Shown: one piece after another, positions 22,229 to 28,108 of the stretch
Position numbering within the stretch: the stretch's first letter is position 1
Layout of the letters: the number at the start of each line of letters is the position of its first letter
Source: a virus
Strand: one strand, 5' to 3'
DNA: 33,089 nt
IMG/VR virus record: IMGVR_UViG_3300008107_000204
Location: 1-33,089 of that record
Position numbers and translations under genes: made by a program
The notes under the pieces: generated by a model
Told to the model about the DNA's origin: nothing
Seen by the model: the letters and a program-made list of their open reading frames with translations, nothing else
Databases searched by the model: none

Positions 22229-23455
22229 ATGTCCGAAGAATTAAAATCAACCAATCATTGTAGCTTTTGCGGCGCAAATAAAGAGTCAGTCAAGAAATTG
22301 ATTGTGGGGGAACAAGTAGCTATATGTAGCGATTGTGTAGAATTATGTGAGGAGCTTATCACCGATGATTCTAATCAGCCCGTAGAAGAACGAGGTCCAG
22401 AGTATGATCCAGAATCTATTAAAGAGTATCTGGATCAGCATATCATAGGACAAGATAGTGCTAAAATGGTACTTAGCGTAGCCATTTCAAATCACTATAA
22501 ACGTATCAACAATCCTCCTAAAGATTTAGAGATACAAAAAGGCAATGTTCTTATTGTAGGACCTACAGGTTCAGGTAAAACTTTACTTGCTAAGACAGCG
22601 GCAAAATATCTCAAAGTGCCCTTTGTTGTTGCTGATGCTACTAGTCTGACCGAAGCCGGGTATGTAGGTGATGATGTTGAATCAATGATATCTATGCTGT
22701 TAAATGCCGCAGGTGGAGATAGGCAACTAGCAGAACGCGGTATTGTGTTTGTTGATGAAATTGATAAAATTGCCCGTAAAGGAGAAAGCACCAGCATTAC
22801 CCGTGATGTAAGTGGTGAGGGTGTTCAACAAGCCTTACTTAAATTAGTAGAGGGAACCATATGCAGAGTTCCTGGCCAAGGAGGTAGGAAACATCCTGGT
22901 GGTGACATGATTGAAATCAATACCAAGGATATATTGTTTATTGCAGGTGGCGCATTTGTAGGATTGAAAGATGTAATCGCAAATAGAGTAAATGGTACAT
23001 CTATAGGATTCCAAGCGAATATTAAAGAGAATAAGATTGAAGGTGATCTAAGCACTGTGAGTCCCGACGATCTTACTAAGTACGGAATGATTCCAGAATT
23101 TATTGGTCGTTTTACTACTACAGTTAGTATTCAGGAACTCAATAAGGATCAATTGATACAAATTCTTACCGACGTAAAGAACAACTATGTAAGCCAATAC
23201 AAGTACTTGTTGAAACTAGATGATATTGAACTCAATTTCAACAAGGATGCATTGGATCAAATAGCTGAAAATACACTTACATTGAAAACAGGTGCTAGGG
23301 GATTACATACTGAGATTGAACGAGTGTTGATGTGTCATATGTACAATACCAAGACATATAGACAAAATAAAATTAAAATACTAAATATAGATAGAGATCA
23401 AGTTAAAAACCCTAAACCTATATACCATGAGCCAAGGAAGACGAGTACAAGTTAA
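22229..23455 (+). CDS. clpX: ClpX, ATP-dependent unfoldase
   Basis: A 408-residue AAA+ unfoldase matching bacterial ClpX (about 424). The zinc-binding domain has C11, C14, C33 and C36. Walker A GPTGSGKT is at 111-118, the pore loop GYVG at 144-147, Walker B VFVDEI at 173-178, the RKH substrate loop at 220-222, sensor-region GAFVGL at 241-246, IPEFIGR with the arginine finger, and GARGL near the C-terminus. The ClpP-docking IGF loop is present at 259-261, so it should bind a ClpP peptidase, and a ClpP gene lies downstream (29331). I chose ATG 22229; a TTG at 22199 has no support. Its last 29 nt overlap the bS21 gene. Confidence 0.96.
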   Translation: MSEELKSTNHCSFCGANKESVKKLIVGEQVAICSDCVELCEELITDDSNQPVEERGPEYDPESIKEYLDQHIIGQDSAKMVLSVAISNHYKRINNPPKDLEIQKGNVLIVGPTGSGKTLLAKTAAKYLKVPFVVADATSLTEAGYVGDDVESMISMLLNAAGGDRQLAERGIVFVDEIDKIARKGESTSITRDVSGEGVQQALLKLVEGTICRVPGQGGRKHPGGDMIEINTKDILFIAGGAFVGLKDVIANRVNGTSIGFQANIKENKIEGDLSTVSPDDLTKYGMIPEFIGRFTTTVSIQELNKDQLIQILTDVKNNYVSQYKYLLKLDDIELNFNKDALDQIAENTLTLKTGARGLHTEIERVLMCHMYNTKTYRQNKIKILNIDRDQVKNPKPIYHEPRKTSTS

Positions 23456-23645
23456 TGACAATAATTGGGAGAAGGCATTACGGAAGCTGAAAAAGAAAAT
23501 TACAGATTCCGGATTACTTCAAGAAGTCCGTGACCGTCAAGAATATGTCAAACCAACTATCAAAAGAAAATTGGCTAAGAGTCAAGCCAAACGTAGATGG
23601 AAAAAACATCTACGTGAACAAGAACTCCCCAAGAAACTATTTTAA
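23427..23645 (+). CDS. rpsU: small ribosomal subunit protein bS21
   Basis: A 72-residue, highly basic protein matching bacterial bS21: MSQGRRVQVNDNNWEKALRK, LKKKITDSGLLQEVRDRQEY, VKPTIKRKLAKSQAKRRWKK and a Lys/Arg/Leu end. bS21 sits near the mRNA exit/anti-Shine-Dalgarno region of the 30S subunit and affects initiation. Phage-encoded bS21 has been reported in several large aquatic phages. It overlaps clpX by 29 nt in another frame and has no visible Shine-Dalgarno, so translation probably depends on clpX. Full length, no missing part. Confidence 0.93.
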   Translation: MSQGRRVQVNDNNWEKALRKLKKKITDSGLLQEVRDRQEYVKPTIKRKLAKSQAKRRWKKHLREQELPKKLF

Positions 23646-23660
23646 CCAAATATAATAGAT

Positions 23661-23684
23661 TATTTTACGCAGTGATGTAAAATA
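23661..23684. promoter_or_regulatory. inverted repeat upstream of dnaK
   Basis: TATTTTAC (23661-23668) and GTAAAATA (23677-23684) form a perfect 8-bp inverted repeat with an 8-nt centre. It overlaps a weak promoter candidate (TTTACG at 23664-23669, 17-nt spacer, TATATA at 23687-23692). It is not a CIRCE element. Possible operator. Confidence 0.45.
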
Positions 23685-23694
23685 GATATATACA

Positions 23695-23742
23695 TGTAGA
23701 TGCTGTAACAAGGTCTACAGAAAATCTTGCTTTTTAAAGGAG
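23695..23742 (+). promoter_or_regulatory. ROSE-like RNA thermometer candidate, dnaK leader
   Basis: Two hairpins before dnaK. The first is TGTAGA (23695-23700) with TCTACA (23714-23719). The second is CTTGCT (23726-23731) pairing across a 6-nt loop with the Shine-Dalgarno AGGAG (23738-23742), one G unpaired. A U-U-G-C-U strand facing AGGA with a bulged G is the core of ROSE elements. The same module precedes hsp20. Confidence 0.6.
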
Positions 23743-23749
23743 AAACAAT

Positions 23750-25630
23750 ATGAGCAAAGTCATCGGTATCGATTTGGGTACCACAAATTCATGCGTAGCC
23801 GTTATTGAAAACGGAATCCCCAAAGTAATTGAAAATAGTGAAGGTGCTAGAACTACACCATCAATCGTAGCATATACTTCTGATGAAATTTTAGTAGGTG
23901 CAAGTGCTAAACGACAAGCAATTACAAATCCAAAGAACACAATCTATGCGGCTAAGCGACTAATCGGTCGTAAGTTTAAAGAACAAGCTGTTCAAAAAGA
24001 TATAGACTTGATGCCATATACCATCGTTGAAAACGAAAACGGTGATGCATGGGTTCAAGCACAAGATAAAAAGTTAGCACCCCCACAGATTAGTGCCGAA
24101 GTACTACGTAAGATGAAAAAGACAGCCGAAGACTATCTTGGTCATGAAGTCACGCAAGCAGTTATTACTGTGCCTGCGTACTTTAATGATAGTCAACGAC
24201 AAGCAACTAAAGATGCAGGTCGTATTGCTGGACTAGAAGTATTACGGATCATCAATGAACCCACAGCTGCCGCTCTTGCATACGGCGTGGACAAACAAGA
24301 CAAAAGGGATCGAAAGGTCGCAGTGTATGACTTAGGTGGTGGTACATTTGATGTATCTATCATTGAGTTAGCGGACGTTGATGGTGATAAACAAATTGAA
24401 GTCTTAAGCACAAACGGAGACACTTTCTTGGGTGGTGAAGACTTTGACCAACGCATCATGGACTTCTTGGTTGACGAATTCAAGAAGGATCAAGGAGTTG
24501 ACTTGACCAAAGATGTGTTAGCATTGCAACGTTTGAAGGAAGCCGCAGAGAAGGCTAAGATTGAACTAAGTAGCAGTAGTCAAACAGATGTTAACTTACC
24601 GTATATTACAGCAGATGCAAGTGGTCCAAAACACTTGAATGTTAAATTGAGTCGTGCCAAACTAGAAAGCCTAGTTGATGAACTAATCCAGCGCAGTATT
24701 GAACCTTGCAAAATTGCTATGCGTGACGCTGGTGTAAGCAACAGTGATATTGACGAAGTTATTCTAGTTGGTGGCATGACACGCATGCCTAAAGTACAAG
24801 AAACAGTTGAAAGTTTCTTTGGTAAAGCACCACGCAAAGATGTTAACCCTGATGAAGCAGTTGCCGCAGGCGCTGCCATTCAAGGTGACGTATTAAGCGG
24901 TGGACGCAAAGACGTATTATTGCTTGACGTTACACCATTAAGTTTGGGTATTGAAACATTAGGTGGAGTATTCACTAAAGTTATTCAAAAGAATACAACT
25001 ATTCCAACTAAGGCTTCACAGACATTTAGTACTGCCGAAGATAATCAACCTGCAGTTGATATTAAAGTAGGACAAGGTGAGCGTGAATTGTTCAAACATA
25101 ACAAGGTGTTAGGAGATTTCAAATTAGATGGTATCGCCCCTGCACAAAGAGGTGTACCTCAAATTGAAGTAACATTTGATATTGATGCTAACGGTATTAT
25201 GCACATCAGCGCCAAAGACAAAGGCACAGGTAAAGAAAACAAGATTACCATTAAATCTGACAGTGGCTTAACCGAAGCAGAGATTAAGAATATGGTCAGC
25301 GAAGCAGAAGAAAATGCTGAGGCTGACAAGAAACAGGTTGAATTGATACAAGCACGTAATGGTGCAGAATCAACTATGCATGGCTTTAGTAATGACTTGA
25401 AAAAGTACGGAGATAAAGTCACACCAGAAGAAAAGACAAAAGCGGAAGATGCAGTGAAAGCTGTTGAAACTGCAATTGATGGTGACGATGTTGAAAAAAT
25501 CAATCAATCTGTAAAAGATTTGTATGAGGCTATTGGTCCAATAACCAAAGTCAAATACGAAGAGGAGCAAAAATCAAAGGAAGATCCTGTGGTTGATGCA
25601 GAAGTTAAAGAGACAGCAACAACTGTTTAA
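23750..25630 (+). CDS. dnaK: DnaK (Hsp70) chaperone, full length
   Basis: A 626-residue Hsp70, close to E. coli DnaK (638). ATPase domain: GIDLGTTNS (6-14), [17 protein letters not shown] (about 142-158), [25 protein letters not shown] (about 191-203) and [13 protein letters not shown]. The interdomain linker [13 protein letters not shown] is intact, the substrate-binding domain is complete ([20 protein letters not shown]), and the helical lid ends in VVDAEVKE, resembling the proteobacterial EEVKD-type tail. It refolds proteins with DnaJ and GrpE, neither of which is in this window, so host co-chaperones would be used. Close similarity to bacterial DnaK suggests acquisition from a host. The leader carries a thermometer-like ribosome binding site. 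Confidence 0.97.
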   Translation: MSKVIGIDLGTTNSCVAVIENGIPKVIENSEGARTTPSIVAYTSDEILVGASAKRQAITNPKNTIYAAKRLIGRKFKEQAVQKDIDLMPYTIVENENGDAWVQAQDKKLAPPQISAEVLRKMKKTAEDYLGHEVTQAVITVPAYFNDSQRQATKDAGRIAGLEVLRIINEPTAAALAYGVDKQDKRDRKVAVYDLGGGTFDVSIIELADVDGDKQIEVLSTNGDTFLGGEDFDQRIMDFLVDEFKKDQGVDLTKDVLALQRLKEAAEKAKIELSSSSQTDVNLPYITADASGPKHLNVKLSRAKLESLVDELIQRSIEPCKIAMRDAGVSNSDIDEVILVGGMTRMPKVQETVESFFGKAPRKDVNPDEAVAAGAAIQGDVLSGGRKDVLLLDVTPLSLGIETLGGVFTKVIQKNTTIPTKASQTFSTAEDNQPAVDIKVGQGERELFKHNKVLGDFKLDGIAPAQRGVPQIEVTFDIDANGIMHISAKDKGTGKENKITIKSDSGLTEAEIKNMVSEAEENAEADKKQVELIQARNGAESTMHGFSNDLKKYGDKVTPEEKTKAEDAVKAVETAIDGDDVEKINQSVKDLYEAIGPITKVKYEEEQKSKEDPVVDAEVKETATTV

Positions 25631-25639
25631 CTTAAATAA

Positions 25640-25692
25640 ATCGGGTGCCGCATGGTGCGGGCCCGATATGTCATAACTTGCTTATTAAGGAG
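25640..25692 (+). promoter_or_regulatory. ROSE-like RNA thermometer candidate, hsp20 leader
   Basis: A long GC-rich hairpin (ATCGGGT 25640-25646 with GCCCGAT 25661-25667; inner CCGCA 25648-25652 with TGCGG 25656-25660) has no T run after it, so it is unlikely to be a terminator. Next, CTTGCT (25677-25682) pairs across a 5-nt loop with AGGAG (25688-25692). It is nearly identical to the dnaK module. Confidence 0.62.
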
Positions 25693-25699
25693 AAACAAC

Positions 25700-26149
25700 A
25701 TGACAAGAGAATTAACATTACGTTCATTAGACATTCCCGCAGTTCATAGATTTGGTATAGGATTTGATTCTATGCTAGATGAATTGATGCGTATGAATGC
25801 TTCACAATCAAACAATAACTATCCACCTTATAACGTGGTACAAAACTCAGAGGACAATTTTTCAATTGAAATTGCAGTTGCCGGGTTTAACGAAGGTGAA
25901 ATTGAAGTTACACTTGAAAACAATGTGTTGACTATTGCAGGCAATAAAGCACATAATTTAGATAGTCCACCGAAAGAGTACCTACATCGAGGTATTAGTT
26001 ATAGAAACTTCCAGCGTGAGTTTATTTTGGGCGAACATGTAGTAATTAAAGATGCAGAGAATACTAATGGCATTCTAACTATTATATGTGAGCGAATTGT
26101 CCCTGAAGATAAAAAGCCCAAGAGTATTGCAATAAAATACAATAAATAA
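25700..26149 (+). CDS. small heat shock protein (Hsp20/IbpA-like)
   Basis: A 149-residue protein with an alpha-crystallin domain. YPPYNVVQNSEDNFSIEIAV and AGFNEGEIEVTLENNVLTIA (about 43-88) are followed by EYLHRGISYRNFQREFIL (the dimerisation segment) and NGILTIICERIVPEDKKPKS. The order and motifs match IbpA/B-type sHsps, which hold unfolding proteins for DnaK/ClpB. I chose ATG 25700, 7 nt after AGGAG. It follows dnaK by 69 nt, and the shared leader element suggests co-regulation. sHsps are known from T4-like cyanophages. Confidence 0.93.
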   Translation: MTRELTLRSLDIPAVHRFGIGFDSMLDELMRMNASQSNNNYPPYNVVQNSEDNFSIEIAVAGFNEGEIEVTLENNVLTIAGNKAHNLDSPPKEYLHRGISYRNFQREFILGEHVVIKDAENTNGILTIICERIVPEDKKPKSIAIKYNK

Positions 26150-26155
26150 TATAAT
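26127..26155 (+). promoter_or_regulatory. sigma70-like promoter of clpS
   Basis: TTGCAA (26127-26132), 17-nt spacer, TATAAT (26150-26155). An AATAAATA octamer (26141-26148) inside the spacer could also serve as a late promoter. Confidence 0.55.
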
Positions 26156-26171
26156 ACATCATTGTAAATAA

Positions 26172-26195
26172 AAGTGTGTAGGGAACTACACACTT
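26172..26195 (-). terminator. perfect hairpin: minus-strand terminator and clpS 5' leader stem
   Basis: AAGTGTGTAG (26172-26181), GGAA loop, CTACACACTT (26186-26195), a perfect 10-bp stem. On the minus strand it is followed by a T-rich run (TTTTATTT), as in an intrinsic terminator for transcripts coming from the gene at 27215-26520. On the plus strand it lies in the clpS leader with no T run. Confidence 0.65.
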
Positions 26196-26211
26196 CCTAA
26201 AGGTAACTAAA

Positions 26212-26523
26212 ATGGCAAGTCAAACAGAAACAAAAGTAAGAATTAAACCCGATTTCAAAATGCCTGAACCCCCGATGTTCAAGGTCATTTATATGAATGA
26301 TAATCACACTAGTATGGAGTTTGTTGTATCTACTTTAATTGAACATTTTAATTACACCGAAGATACTGCTGAAAATATTACTACTGGAATCCACGAACAA
26401 GGTAGTGCAGTAGTAGCTGTATTGCCTTACGAGATTGCCGAGCAAAAAGGCATGGAAGTTACTTTAGAAGCCCGTAGTCAGGGTTTTCCATTACAAGTAA
26501 AAATTGAATCCGAAGAAAATTAA
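26212..26523 (+). CDS. clpS: ClpS, N-degron adaptor
   Basis: A 103-residue ClpS. After a flexible N-terminus (1-17) comes PEPPMFKVIYMNDNHTSMEF (18-37) with the N-degron pocket residues N29 and D30; the usual second Asp of NDD is N31. H61 in GIHEQG corresponds to the conserved His that contacts the N-terminal amine. The family ending is EARSQGFPLQVKIE. ClpS delivers N-end-rule substrates to ClpAP; no ClpA is in the window, so host ClpA is the likely partner. It has its own promoter and a leader hairpin. The stop overlaps a convergent minus-strand gene by 4 nt. Confidence 0.92.
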   Translation: MASQTETKVRIKPDFKMPEPPMFKVIYMNDNHTSMEFVVSTLIEHFNYTEDTAENITTGIHEQGSAVVAVLPYEIAEQKGMEVTLEARSQGFPLQVKIESEEN

Positions 26524-27215
26524 ATGACTATCTCTATGCGTTTAGCATAGTAAGGTTCACGGTCATATTTGGTATTATTTAAATAGTTGATATTGTTTAA
26601 TACAGTATCAACTAATTTATTATGTGTTCCGTAAACCCATTTAGTTACCTTGTGTTCGGTATCTTTATATAAGACATATCCGGGATATACATCTTCATCA
26701 TTGGTGTCACACTCACCAAAATACAGTTCCCTAAAAGGGACACAATTGCTCATAATTACAATCTTCTTTACATCGACATGCACTTGTAATTTTTCTAGTG
26801 TTTTTTCTAAATAACTTATATCTTCAAACCTATAGCACTTAGCGTGGAAATCATCTACAATGCTATTATTCTCATAATTTTTGTACCATCCATTGATACC
26901 AATGAATGCTACACCATCTACTACGACAACATTATTGTGTAAGTAGATTACATTTTTGAAATTACTACAGATTTTTTGAATTTCTTTAACTCTAATTTCC
27001 CGTGAGTTAATATCAATATTTTCTAGCCAACCATCTATATAAAATACCCCGTGATACATGCTACTAAGTTGACTAAAGACTTTGTATAGTATCTGCAAAT
27101 CACTTGAAATATTGCCGGGTATAAGGCAAAAAAGGCTGGTTGGTTTACCAGACCAATCAAATTCCTCTGCTGATTTTAAATTTAAATCACTAATAACATC
27201 AAAGCCAAATATCAT
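26520..27215 (-). CDS. degenerate metallophosphoesterase-fold protein
   Basis: A 231-residue protein with the layout of calcineurin-like phosphoesterases but lacking metal ligands. The D-x-H motif reads FDVISDLNL (His to Asn). The GD-x-x-D region reads PGNISSD and the GNH region YIDGWLE. YLHNNVVVVDGVAFIGINGW and the late YGTHNK remain. Similar ligand-poor MPE-like proteins occur in T4-like phages, from memory. It is probably non-enzymatic or a variant with a different site. A late-type octamer CATAAATA lies 4 nt before its ATG. It converges on clpS. Confidence 0.75.
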   Translation of the reverse strand: MIFGFDVISDLNLKSAEEFDWSGKPTSLFCLIPGNISSDLQILYKVFSQLSSMYHGVFYIDGWLENIDINSREIRVKEIQKICSNFKNVIYLHNNVVVVDGVAFIGINGWYKNYENNSIVDDFHAKCYRFEDISYLEKTLEKLQVHVDVKKIVIMSNCVPFRELYFGECDTNDEDVYPGYVLYKDTEHKVTKWVYGTHNKLVDTVLNNINYLNNTKYDREPYYAKRIEIVI

Positions 27216-27219
27216 TATG

Positions 27220-27227
27220 TATTTATG
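27220..27227 (-). promoter_or_regulatory. minus-strand late promoter octamer CATAAATA
   Basis: On the minus strand CATAAATA is followed by CATA and the ATG at 27215. Predicted leaderless mRNA for the phosphoesterase-like gene. Confidence 0.55.
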
Positions 27228-27252
27228 AAAAATAGGGCTTTCGCCCTATTTT
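27228..27252 (-). terminator. intrinsic terminator
   Basis: AAAATAGGGC (27229-27238), TTTC loop (GAAA on the minus strand), GCCCTATTTT (27243-27252). It ends transcription of the minus-strand gene at 27544-27254; the AT-rich arms make it potentially bidirectional. Confidence 0.85.
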
Positions 27253-27253
27253 A

Positions 27254-27544
27254 TTAGACCGTTTTCTTAGTTCGAGGCTTGGTTGTTTTTGTTGCAGTAC
27301 TGGCTGCTTTGGGCGTTGCTGCCTTTTTAGCAGGTGCTTTCTTAGCAGGTGCTCTCTTAGCTGGAGCAGCTTTTACAACTTCGGGTTCCGGTGTTGCAAC
27401 TACTTCAACTGTAGCAGGTGCTACAACTTCTTCAACTTTTGCTGGTTCTGCTACGGGTTGAACAGCTGGTTTTTCCTTACTAACTGATTTAATAAGAACC
27501 CAGGCCAAGCCCGCAACAATAATAACTCCAATGACTATTTCCAT
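27254..27544 (-). CDS. membrane-anchored histone H1-like tail protein
   Basis: A 96-residue protein: an N-terminal hydrophobic helix (EIVIGVIIVAGLAWVLIKSV), a Pro/Val/Glu linker, then a basic Ala/Pro/Lys tail with APAKKAPAKKA-type repeats ending TKPRTKKTV. The tail resembles bacterial and phage histone H1-like proteins, but here it is tethered to the membrane. Non-specific nucleic-acid binding at the membrane is a reasonable inference. AAAGGAGAAAAACT precedes the ATG, and a terminator follows 2 nt after the gene. Confidence 0.72.
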   Translation of the reverse strand: MEIVIGVIIVAGLAWVLIKSVSKEKPAVQPVAEPAKVEEVVAPATVEVVATPEPEVVKAAPAKRAPAKKAPAKKAATPKAASTATKTTKPRTKKTV

Positions 27545-27600
27545 AGTTTTTCTCCTTTAACTGTTTATTTAGATGTAGGACACCAACCTGATATTTTTCT

Positions 27601-27608
27601 GATAAATA
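27601..27608 (+). promoter_or_regulatory. T4-type late promoter octamer GATAAATA
   Basis: GATAAATA, then TTAGT, then ATG 27614. Predicted leaderless mRNA of the SprT-like gene. Confidence 0.55.
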
Positions 27609-27613
27609 TTAGT

Positions 27614-28108
27614 ATGCGTCTAGTATCCCTTTATTCTTTAGAGGAGTTAATGGATTTTCCATTACCTAGTATAACCTATCAAAAACGGTTAATGTACAGA
27701 CCATCCAAAAACGATGTGTATCATACATATGAATTATTGAACTACTATATTTTCAATAATGACTTAAAAACCCCAAAAATACACTTAGCTCCTAGATGTA
27801 GAAAGTACTGGGGAATGTGTCTAGGAGAGGTTGATAAACATAATACTGGTAGTTATTGTGAGATACGATTAATGGACAAATGGTTTTGTCCACAATGGAT
27901 GATAACTACATTGGCACACGAAATGGTACATCAACATCAATGGGATATAGAAGGGCCCAAAAGATATCGTAGGGGCAAAGATCATCTAATGAGTCATGGT
28001 CCTACATTTTTTAAGTTTCGTCAAACAATGAACGACTATAATATCCCATTAAAAACGGCGCATTCTATGCGCCGTTGGTTTAAGCATCAAAATATCTTTA
28101 AGTGTTAA
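27614..28108 (+). CDS. SprT-like zinc metalloprotease
   Basis: A 164-residue SprT-family protein. The zinc site is LAHEMVHQHQW (H102, E103, H106) with a probable third ligand H128 in SHGPTFFKF; NPxF/HGxxF-type spacing is typical for SprT/Spartan domains. Cys residues at RCRKYWGMC (62-69) and FCPQW could form an additional zinc site. Related Spartan proteins cleave DNA-protein crosslinks, which would fit a phage protecting its replicating DNA, but the bacterial SprT function is less clear. It converges with the minus-strand gene at 28105, stops overlapping by 4 nt, and contains that gene's terminator hairpin. Confidence 0.85.
   Translation: MRLVSLYSLEELMDFPLPSITYQKRLMYRPSKNDVYHTYELLNYYIFNNDLKTPKIHLAPRCRKYWGMCLGEVDKHNTGSYCEIRLMDKWFCPQWMITTLAHEMVHQHQWDIEGPKRYRRGKDHLMSHGPTFFKFRQTMNDYNIPLKTAHSMRRWFKHQNIFKC
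28049..28076 (-). terminator. minus-strand intrinsic terminator inside the SprT-like gene
   Basis: AACGGCGCAT (28054-28063), TCT loop, ATGCGCCGTT (28067-28076), a 10-bp GC-rich perfect stem followed on the minus strand by TTTTT. It lies about 30 nt after the stop of the minus-strand gene at 28105 and within the coding sequence of the SprT-like gene. Confidence 0.8.

Noticed and set aside
23646-23749. sigma32 promoter or CIRCE element before dnaK
   Set aside because: No CTTGAA...CCCCAT-like pair and no TTAGCACTC/GAGTGCTAA repeat is present.
24193-25503. long minus-strand reading frames inside dnaK
   Set aside because: Codon-bias shadows of dnaK, rich in Ser/Leu, without ribosome binding sites.
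25640-25667. rho-independent terminator of dnaK
   Set aside because: The hairpin is strong but followed by ATGTCAT, with no T run, so a leader structure for hsp20 fits better.
22229-26523. host chromosome segment misassembled into a phage contig
   Set aside because: Gene order clpX-bS21-dnaK-hsp20-clpS with phage-style overlaps and leaders is not a normal bacterial order, and flanking genes on both sides are phage-like. Read-level evidence would still be needed.
27279-27461. plus-strand Ala/Thr/Ser-rich reading frame
   Set aside because: Antisense shadow of the histone-like minus-strand gene, with no ribosome binding site.
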